64,000 bases of DNA from Telmatactis stephensoni (Eukaryota > Cnidaria > Anthozoa > Actiniaria > Isophelliidae): NCBI GenBank assembly GCA_029948255.1, contig JALIZF010001518.1, positions 309,797 to 373,796 of the forward strand, in the 5' to 3' direction. The position numbers were made by a program, and so were the translations under genes. How positions within the stretch are numbered: position 1 is the first letter of the stretch; every line of letters begins with the position of its first letter. This document shows, piece by piece, positions 55,868 through 64,000 of this stretch. The notes below the pieces were generated by a model. That model had not been told where the DNA came from. It saw only the letters and a program-made list of their open reading frames with translations, and did no database searches.

Positions 55868-56012
55868 ACCTCAAAGGAGGAAATTGGAAATTCCCAGGGA
55901 ATGGAGGGAGAACGAATACGAGGTTTGGACGGAAGAAAATCAATAGGCAATTTCAGAAGGCTTGGGGTATCCTTTTCCTCCATGGTGGGTATGGATATTT
56001 CTGGGCAATGCA
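55868..56012. mobile_element. MITE, GGATATTTCTGG family
   Basis: AGGAGGAAATTGGAAATTCC and GGTATGGATATTTCTGGGCA mark a third copy of the family at 45474 and 47918. Confidence 0.5.
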
Positions 56013-58653
56013 CTTCTACTTGCAACACTTCAATATTAGCTACTAACAGTAGCTCCTCAGTCACCAGTATTATACTGACAACACTTTAGTCAAGGAATTG
56101 TGTCCTTACTTTGGTTTAGTAATCTACAATACCAGCTCTACTAGAGTGGTTTGCATAAACCAGTGAAATACACATTAGCCTATTAGCCATTGCTACACTC
56201 TTATTCTTTTGTGTTCTTTTGTACATGTATTTTTCTATTACACTTTAATACACTTTGTTTCATGGGTTAATGAAAACCACTCTAAACATGTACTTCAATA
56301 CCAGTATCATTATTTTTTTGCAGTATTCCAAACAATATTACAGGTTTAATACAAACACATACATTGTATATATTTTCTAAATTCTTTTTACTAAAATGAA
56401 ATGTAAAGACAAAAATAGCTTGCTGTTGTATGCAGTAGTCCATAAGCAAGCTGGTTACATCTTTACAAAGTCCTGATCATTGGCAACTGACACCGACATT
56501 AAATGTCACAAGTTCATCCAAGGTAAACATGGGTTTCAATATATTTCCAACATAGGTTTCATGTCAGAGTAATTGAGATATTATCTGATTTCAAACAAGG
56601 CTGCTGCCTAAGTTATGAGCTAAGCCATTTTCTTGATGCTCTTAGAACATTGAAACATTTGGTCACCAAAGCTTGTATGTTACAAGGTGCCAGTGGCTAC
56701 TAGGCACCTAGCAGCCTTGCCAGTTTCCATACAGTACTGGGCTTTCATAAAGCAAATCATTTTAGCCCTTACATTCCACTTGTAGTTCATATGATAAATA
56801 TGTACCAAATGATTCACTTATTCCAACATTAATTTATTTACATTATTTTAAATTTACAAATAAGGAAAAGATATAAAGAGCTTTTAGTTCCAATAGTTCA
56901 ACAGTTTTACCTTATATCTATTAGAGTGTTAAAAAACAGTTGACAAATTTAGTTTTCAACAGGCGTATGTGTTTGGTGCACTGTGGGCTGAGCTCCCTGA
57001 TCTTGCACTGCAATTACCAAAGTAGATAATTATTAGTAAGTTTAACATTTACTGAATTATAAACTAAAAGAACAGTGAACATTTATCTTAAAGGTGCAGT
57101 TACAGCATGCCATTATCTTTTGACATTTTGGAATATGTAAATCATGTACATGTACATACACAATGAGACATTTACTTTAAACCTAAAACTACAGAAAGTA
57201 GTTCAATGAAGTACAAAGTTTTGAAATTTTATTTTCTTTGAACAATATATTGTATATAAATTTCTATGTACAAAACAACAATTTTAACCATAATGTCAAA
57301 GTTGATGTAGTTTTATGCACCCAAAGGTCATGGTTAATTGTGCATATTTCCCGTCATACTAAGTGTACATGTTGTCGTCTCCTATATATCATATCAGCTT
57401 TAATGTTACTATTTTCAGTGACTTCTAAATTTAGTGATTCCTCTAGTGAGAGATTCAGTGGTTGCTCAGTTTAGCAATTTTCATGGCAAATTTCCACCAA
57501 TTTCCATACATCGGTTCAGAGGTCAAATACAAAGCATCCAAGTGAGGCTTCTGTGTACAATATTGGAATAATCCTTTGTTTACCCTGGAGTCTTGCTTCA
57601 ATGCTTTGTGACCACTGAATTGATGTATAGAAAACGGTGAATTCAAAAATTAAACACACAAGAATACTAATTATAGCAAGTATAGTACAAAACTGAGCAA
57701 TACTGAGGAACTCACTAAAATTAGTTAAATTGTGTTGTCACTAAAGATAGTAGCTTGAAGGTGTATGCTATACAAGGCTATGTTAAAATTTTTGAGGTTC
57801 AAATATATAGAGTTTTGCCAGTAGTGTTCTTGCATGCATTTCAAAGTACTATAATGGTATTACATGTAGTCAGCTAATACAGATAGTACAATGTATATGC
57901 ATGGAGTCATTTCGACATCATATCACATTGAAGTATTAGCTAAAATACTTAAGTCCCTTTGGTTATGTTGCTAATCAATATTCTGTTGTACTGCACACTG
58001 ACAAAACATATTTCAAAATTTGTGATGGAGACAAAGTGAATATTTGGATAAAAACATTTCAGTATGGGCTAGTAGAACTGTCTAATTATCATATCATGAT
58101 CAAGAAGAATATAAAAATCATATTCTTTGAGGAAATATGCACAACTTTATGTACATGCAATGGCCAAGGCAATGCATACAACATGCATAAATCTGTGCAG
58201 TAACACACCAAGCAATTAGTACATTATTGTGGCAGTGACTGAACAATACCTATGCTACTTACGAAGTACTGCCCGAAGAATTTTTTTAAATTTTTAAAAA
58301 TTCATTATTTCAAAGTAAAATGCGATTATCTATGCTTAATATACTTTTCTGCTTTTCTTTCTTTCTTTCTTTCTAACGTGAGCTAGCTGTAGAACCTACA
58401 ACTATTTGTCGATTTTGGTATGGCATAACTTTTACTTTAATATAATCTTAAAGCTCGACAACTCCTTTGCGAATCTTTATCAGCCAAATCTCATTTGAGA
58501 ACGTTAAAAGGCAACATAGTCTAGAGAAATTACTGATTTACAGCGATTATTTTCCACTTTGACAAACAAGCTAGCGACCAAACTAGTCACTCTCTGACAA
58601 TATCCTTTTTTCAGTGGATTTAGTAGAAGTGTAATTTCTACAGAATAGATATT

Positions 58654-58842
58654 TCAGTGGGATACTTCAACATGTGTTTGACCTTCCGCCAACTTACTAG
58701 GTACTGAAGTTTTTCGGTGAGGGATTTTATCAGGAGTCGGAATTCCTCGTCCAACACCGAGGACATCAAGGTTAGGTCGTCTCTTTTCGCTCACGCCTTT
58801 ACTCTTGGCCATATTATAATCACCTGAATCGAAGTATTTCAC
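58654..58842 (-). CDS. ENSA: ENSA exon 3
   Basis: Begins [15 protein letters not shown] after a TTTCTAG acceptor and carries [20 protein letters not shown] then the stop. It contains both known phosphorylation sites. Confidence 0.97.
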   Translation of the reverse strand: MKYFDSGDYNMAKSKGVSEKRRPNLDVLGVGRGIPTPDKIPHRKTSVPSKLAEGQTHVEVSH

Positions 58843-59118
58843 CTAGAAAATATACTTGAATAGCTCAATAACTAGACAACACTAATCTACAATTAAAATA
58901 GAAATTAAAAGGTTAACTTACACCTCCTTTTTGTAGACGTTTTCTCATGACATCAGTTGTCGTTGGCTTTCGGCCTGGAAATTTCGAGCGAAATTTTTCC
59001 TCTTCTGTCATCTGAAGATGAATAAAATCAAGCCTGTAAGATTCTCATACATAGATATTCAGTGCAGAAGTAATAATTTTACCTCAGAAAGATTCTTTGG
59101 CTCATTTTCGGTGGTCAT
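58654..59118 (-). CDS. ENSA: Endosulfine (ENSA/ARPP19 family), 3 exons
   Basis: Minus-strand exons 59118-59083, 59011-58922 and 58842-58654 join to 104 codons plus stop. The protein has the absolutely conserved family core [12 protein letters not shown]; its serine is the Greatwall/MASTL site that turns the protein into an inhibitor of PP2A-B55 at mitotic entry. Upstream is RKRLQKG, and near the end [11 protein letters not shown] keeps the PKA-type site (RKPS in vertebrates). Human homologues have 112-121 residues; the first exon is shorter here. Introns are very short (71 and 79 bp). Cnidarians usually have one such gene, so ENSA and ARPP19 cannot be told apart. Confidence 0.96.
58922..59011 (-). 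CDS. ENSA: ENSA exon 2
   Basis: Thirty codons: [20 protein letters not shown] then [10 protein letters not shown]. The phase-0 donor GTAAGT and acceptor CTTCAG are clear. It corresponds to the EEAKLKARYP...RKRLQKG part of vertebrate proteins. Confidence 0.95.
59083..59118 (-). CDS. ENSA: ENSA exon 1
   Basis: Twelve codons, [12 protein letters not shown], ending at a GTAAAA donor. The exon 2 ATG could serve as a second start, but splicing keeps exon 1 in frame. Confidence 0.85.
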
Positions 59119-59139
59119 TTTGAAGGCAACTCAAACTTT

Positions 59140-59151
59140 CAAGATGGCTGC
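59140..59151. promoter_or_regulatory. YY1-like CAAGATGGC just upstream of ENSA
   Basis: CAAGATGGCTGC lies 22 bp upstream of the ENSA start codon. It is on the opposite strand to the gene, but YY1 sites act in both orientations. Confidence 0.35.
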
Positions 59152-59335
59152 TTTTTGCTCCTTCGAGTGATCCGCCAAAAAACATGCCTCGTTCAAATGA
59201 TGAGAAAAAATATGAAAGGGAGGGGAGGGACATTTATTGAAACTTTAGAAATAATGCAGGAAGCCCAAGCTGTTGATGTTAGTGTGGTTCTCGTTCCCAG
59301 ACTCTCAACGGTTGTCGTCCGTCTCCGTCGGAGGC

Positions 59336-59945
59336 TCTCCGAGGGAAATAGTGTCGGAAACAGTAGTTTTGTGGTCCCGAGGCCACTGATGTTGGTCATT
59401 GGGGTCGAGGATCGACCACAAAACATAGTGCTTTCTCGAGGTTCCAGTAAATAAGTGTTTGATTATATATCAACTGTCAAAGAACACAAAGCAAAAGGTC
59501 GCTACAATGAATTTTTTTAAATTAAAAATTCACTCAAAACTTGTCAATAAACTGACCTTTTTTCGCAAAAAGTTTTTCGGAGAATTGTTGCAGCTTATCT
59601 GGTGGCATTCCTAGTTGACTATTAATATTAATAAATTCTATAAATTCGGTTTAATAGTTTGACAATTTTAAAACATGAGTTTTGTCCGAATGAATGAATT
59701 CGCAAACGTGCGCTGCCAAAAACGCGCCTTCCGAAAAAGCTCAATCAACTTCCAGTTTTGTTATTACCGGTCCACAACATAATAAAACTTGTTCACGTTC
59801 ACGTGATACCCTCTCGGCCAATCAGAGCATGAGACAAATGGACTTTCGGTATATAACAATTAACACTTATTTACTGGGACCGACTGGGAAATAGTATGTT
59901 TTGTGGTCCCGAGACCACTGATGTTTCCCGAGGCGAGGCTTTGTG
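59336..59945. mobile_element. MITE-like nested inverted repeat with GTGGTCCCGAGGCCAC ends
   Basis: TTTTGTGGTCCCGAGGCCAC at about 59370 recurs as TTTTGTGGTCCCGAGACCAC at about 59902. CCAGTAAATAAGTGTTTGAT (59444) pairs with TTAACACTTATTTACTGG near 59878. Mixed direct and inverted copies suggest nested insertions. Outer limits are approximate. Confidence 0.5.
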
Positions 59946-60649
59946 CGAAAAAAGGTTGATTTGTGCGCGCTCTACCACGTACATACGTCGTCGAGTACGC
60001 GCGCTCAGAAAGAAATATTTCTGAAATTTCACTCCTTTTCACGAAAATATTTCTTTTGATATTTGTTTTTGTATAATAAATTAAGGATGTCTATACCTTT
60101 TTACAAATATTTTGGTACCTGTAAGTTCTGTGAAGTAGCGAAAGTTCAACACTAAGAACGTAGCCCGACATCACGTGGAATTAAGTCACGCACTAACTAT
60201 CACACTTGTCTCGAAAGACCCTTCAAAAGCTTATATTTCGACGAAAGTCGCCGGTCACGACGACCCCTTTTCTATTTTATGTATTGAATAGATCCCAAGA
60301 AAACTTTCATTGCTCCAAATTTAAAGAAACTGGGAAATTAACAATGACATTTTCCCGCCAAATAAGCGTAAAATTTAAGACATCTATGAGCGCGCGCATG
60401 CTTTTACGGCCAGAAAAACAAACACGTTTCCTGGTAACAAGATATGTCGCATCACCCATAATGTACCTTATACGTTGGTTAACATATCACTTGTTCCTAT
60501 GGAAGCTACAAGTTAATACCAACGCGTCGTCGTGCAAAAATTATCAACCTAATACCAGCGTTGTGATTGGTTAAAAGAATGGTTGGATTTAATGGGTTAA
60601 TTGTTCGTATAAAAAGACAGAGTTAAACAGCTCGCTCAGAGAAAAGTTT

Positions 60650-61132
60650 GAGCTCGGGGGGGAGGTACTCCCATACGTTTGCTATACGGGTATGTGCCGC
60701 TGGATAGGGTATGGTTTTTGGCCCTGCTGTCTTATACAGGGCAATACATTTTATCCGAAATTGTTTTAAACAGGATCTATAATTTTGACAAGAAATCACA
60801 AGCCATATCATGTTTTTGTGTCTTAGATAGGGTACTGTTCTTAAAATAAACAAAAAAGCGCCTCGCCGTGCGAGATTACCACTGACTTGTTGATAAAGTA
60901 TATCGCAGTTGACGGCTCTGTTATCTCTTTCGTAGCCGTTTTTCGTCTCATCACGCGACGGATCGAAAATTAAAATTTCCCTTGAGTCTTAGATAGGGTC
61001 GATTTTCTAGTTCCATTTGTCTTAATTGAATAGGGTAGGAGTTTTTCACTTTAGAGTATCTTAGATGGCACACCCCTATCCAAAAGGGCCGGGCTGAGTA
61101 CCCCACCCCCGCTTTCCGGGTTTGAGCTCCCT
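60650..61132. mobile_element. MITE with GAGGTACTCCCATA / TGAGTACCCC ends
   Basis: GAGCTCGGGGGGGAGGTACT at 60650 and GTACCCCACCCCCGC...GAGCTC at about 61132 are imperfect inverted repeats. GATAGGG words recur inside. It is non-coding. Confidence 0.6.
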
Positions 61133-61239
61133 CAGTGTCTTTATTACTGATTATCTTCATGAAGATTTGTTTACAAATCATGAAGGTAGGGTTATCCTAG
61201 CACTTCTTTTTTCTTGGGGGACACAAAAACAACAGAGTT

Positions 61240-61440
61240 ATTCATCCTGCTAGGGCTACCCTGATTGCGTAAACAGGATGTCTGTTTATATGTGATAGGG
61301 AAATTCTACCAGGATGGATAGAGCCCGTTTATATGTGATAGGGAAATTCTACCAGGATGGATAGAGCCCGTTTACATGAAGCAGGATAACCTTAACAGGG
61401 GGGACAGGGCCCGTTTACACGAGGTAGGGTAACCCTAGCA
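61240..61440. repeat. 43-bp tandem repeat, about four units
   Basis: GTTTATATGTGATAGGGAAA recurs at 61284 and 61327 (43 bp apart), with diverged GTTTACATGAAGCAGG and GTTTACACGAGGTAGGG units following. Confidence 0.85.
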
Positions 61441-62249
61441 GCAGTAAGTAACATTGATGGACATTTACATTAATGAACCGATAATACACCACAACAGTAT
61501 GTGTCGGTATGCTTTGTTTTTTCTTTTATATATCACTCTATTCCACATTAAACAATAGCAACAATATCTTGTTTACGTAGACATTATTTAGTTATCAATG
61601 TTAGGTTAAATTACGCATAGTCGTTTTACTTAACCATGAAGAAATATTATACATAATAGTTAGTAGTATACTCTTAACCTATATTGTTTGCTTTTGTTCT
61701 TTATCAACTAGTACAAACTAAATAGCTTCAAATGTTTGTTAAGAAATCAGTTTGAATACATCAACACCGAAGACTTCATACAGTTTTCTACTCTTCATTG
61801 ATAAACTACAATGTTTTGAGTTATATTCCACTTCAGTTTGAGAGAGAATAAGCGATCGACAAGTTTGTGGTACGTAGCTGCATATTTTAATTTCACGCTT
61901 CACAATGTAAACACATGATAGGGACGTAATGAGAAAACAGAGGACTTTCGTTGCAAGCTCTCCCTTCCTTAGGTACTGTTGGTATTGGCCGGCTAGCTGA
62001 CTCCTCAACAAACTGTCTTGCAGGTCTATATGTAGCTAGTTCAGACTCAGGCATCTTTTTACTCCGCTCCGCTTCGGTAAAACAGAGTCCAGAAGAACTT
62101 GCATGCGCATGCGTTACATGAACCAATCAGACACCGTAAAATTTTGGTGTGACCTGGTTACAAGGCCTTTTGACAAGTCTTTTGGGTAACTACTTGGTGT
62201 AGGCAGTCATATAATGGTTGTTCAATGTTGTCTATTTTACACTACTTTG

Positions 62250-64000
62250 GTGGTGATTACCCTACATTACCGGTGATTGCTCTACCTTACTAGTGATTAC
62301 CTTACTTTACCAGTGCTTACTCTAACTTACCGGTGATTACCCTACCTTACTAGTGATTACCCTACCTTCCTAGTGATTACCCTACCTTACCAGTGATTAC
62401 CCTACCTTACCAGTGATTACCGTACCTTACCGGTGATTACCCTACCTTACTAGTGATTACCCTAACTTACTAGTGATTACCCTACATTGCCGGTGATTAC
62501 CCTACCTTACCAGTGATTACCCTACCTTACCAGTGAATACCGTACCTTACCAGTGATTACCCTACCTTACCAGTGATTACCCTACCTTACCAGTGATTAC
62601 CCTACCTTACCGGTGATTACCGTACCTTACCGGTGATTACCGTACCTTACCAGTGATTACCGTACCTTACCAGTGATTACCCTACCTTACCAGTGATTAC
62701 CGTACCTTACCGGTGATTACCCTACCTTACCAGTGATTACCCTACCTTACCAGTGATTACCGTACCTTACCGGTGATTACCGTACCTTACCAGTGATTAC
62801 CGTACCTTACCAGTGATTACCCTACCTTACCAGTGATTACCGTACCTTACCGGTGATTACCGTACCTTACCAGTGATTACCGTACCTTACCGGTGATTAC
62901 CCTACCTTACCGGTGATTACCCTACCTTACCGGTGATTACCTTACCTTACCGGTGATTACCCTACCTTACTAGTGATTACCCTACCTTACCGGTGATTAT
63001 TATACCTTACCGGTGATTACCCTACCTTACCGGTGATTACCCTACCTTACCAGTGATTACCCTACCTTACCGGTGATTACCCTAACTTACTAGTGATTAC
63101 CCTACATTACCGGTGATTACCCTACCTTACCAGTGATTACCGTACCTTACCGGTGATTAGCGTACCTTACCAGTGATTACCGCACCTTACCAGTGATTAC
63201 CCTACCTTGGCAGTGATTACCGTACCTTACCAGTGATTACCGTACCTTACCGGTGATTACCGTACCTTACCAGTGATTACCCTACCTTACCAGTGATTAC
63301 CCTACCTTACCAGTGATTACCGTACCTTACCGGTGATTACCGTACCTTACCAGTGATTACCGTACCTTACCGGTGATTACCCTACCTTACCAGTGATTAC
63401 CCTACCTTACCAGTGATTACCGTACCTTACCGGTGATTACCGTACCTTACCAGTGTTTACCGTACCTTACCAGTGATTACCCTACCTTACTAGTGATTAC
63501 CCTAACTTACTAGTGATTACCCTACATTACCGGTGATTACCCTACCTTACCAGTGATTACCCTACCTTACCAGTGAATACCGTACCTTACCAGTGATTAC
63601 CCTACCTTACCAGTGATTACCCTACCTTACCAGTGATTACCCTACCTTACCGGTGATTACCGTACCTTACCGGTGATTACCGTACCTTACCAGTGATTAC
63701 CGTACCTTACCAGTGATTACCCTACCTTACCAGTGATTACCGTACCTTACCGGTGATTACCCTACCTTACCAGTGATTACCCTACCTTACCAGTGATTAC
63801 CGTACCTTACCGGTGATTACCGTACCTTACCAGTGATTACCGTACCTTACCAGTGATTACCGTACCTTACCAGTGATTACCGTACCTTACCCGGTGATTA
63901 CCGTACCTTACCAGTGATTACCGTACCTTACCGGTGATTACCTACTTACCGGTGATTACCTACCTTACCGGTGATTACCTTACCTTACCGGTGATTACCT
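62250..64000. repeat. 20-bp minisatellite, about 87 units, open at right edge
   Basis: The unit is GATTACCCTACCTTACCAGT. Two positions vary as near-binary sites: C or G in CCCTAC/CCGTAC, and A or G (also T) in CCAGT/CCGGT/CTAGT. Unit length is almost perfectly constant until 63890, where single-base indels begin. A 1,040-bp higher-order period is present (see findings). The array continues past the window. Confidence 0.97.

Larger units (their letters stand above)
48477..58653. other. Intergenic region between HACD3 and ENSA
   Basis: The two genes converge here. No third gene is supported. 48671-54505 is almost all transposon-derived inverted repeats. 54510-58650 is AT-rich with one MITE copy (55868-56012) and CTTT repeats near 58350; its right part probably includes the ENSA 3' UTR, with a candidate AATAAA on the minus strand at 57228-57233. 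Confidence 0.6.
59119..62249. other. Intergenic region right of ENSA
   Basis: No gene is supported. It contains two MITE-like elements, a 43-bp tandem repeat and AT-rich sequence (61450-62249) in which I see no structure. Confidence 0.6.

Noticed and set aside
56961..57023. Possible short exon (AYVFGALWAELPDLALQLPK then stop) on the plus strand after TTTTCAACAG
   Set aside because: No partner exon, no family match, and it lies in the presumed ENSA 3' region; too short to trust.
62250..64000. CRISPR array
   Set aside because: Units are contiguous 20-bp repeats without unique spacers, in an animal genome.

Overview
The window is animal (metazoan) nuclear DNA, most likely from a cnidarian such as a stony coral or sea anemone. 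Genes are split into short exons by GT-AG introns, the DNA is AT-rich, the gene families are animal ones, and introns and intergenic DNA are full of palindromic MITE-like elements, a DIRS-order retrotransposon, Penelope/LINE fragments, a tRNA-headed SINE and minisatellites. The cnidarian call is an inference from this repeat style; the animal call is firm.

Region 1 (about 88-30619, + strand) is the 3' part of a very large gene for a secreted or extracellular-matrix protein made only of von Willebrand factor A (VWA) and WAP four-disulfide-core domains. The exons fall into a repeated five-domain cassette: VWA1 - VWA2 - WAPb - VWA3 - WAPa. Copy 1 (88-5335) enters from the left edge, copies 2 (12498-18179) and 3 (18512-26755) are complete, and copy 4 (28142-29765) has only VWA1. 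Domains are joined by phase-1 introns, and every exon length I counted keeps frame except 88-344, which carries one extra base. Introns inside the domains differ between copies.

The intron between cassettes 1 and 2 holds a 6.2-kb DIRS-order (tyrosine-recombinase) retrotransposon on the minus strand. It has PAT/Ngaro-style split direct repeats (A1...B1-A2-B2), a frameshifted RT-RNase H, a tyrosine recombinase with its HxxR/H/Y residues, and an internal 44-bp tandem array.

Region 2 (30620-37190) is intergenic: a 70-bp minisatellite, a Penelope-like RT remnant, and the upstream region of the next gene.

Region 3 (37191-48476, + strand) is a complete 12-exon HACD3 (PTPLAD1) orthologue, 379 aa: a CS/p23-like N-terminus followed by the very-long-chain 3-hydroxyacyl-CoA dehydratase membrane domain with its Tyr/Glu catalytic pair. 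Intron 8 carries a 3.26-kb foldback palindrome with 1.52-kb arms, intron 9 a 0.54-kb palindrome, intron 10 a 22-bp minisatellite, and intron 6 a decayed form of that minisatellite.

Region 4 (48477-58653) is intergenic and dominated by nested inverted repeats. Region 5 (58654-59118, - strand) is a compact three-exon endosulfine gene (ENSA/ARPP19 family, 104 aa), the Greatwall substrate that inhibits PP2A-B55 at mitosis. Region 6 (59119-64000) is intergenic with MITEs and ends in a 20-bp-unit minisatellite of at least 1.75 kb that shows a 1,040-bp (52-unit) higher-order repeat and runs off the window.

The three genes are not functionally linked. The most unusual features are the tandem VWA/WAP cassette with copy-specific introns, the foldback element in HACD3, the interleaved inverted repeats near 52-53.7 kb, and the DIRS element with intact A/B repeats.
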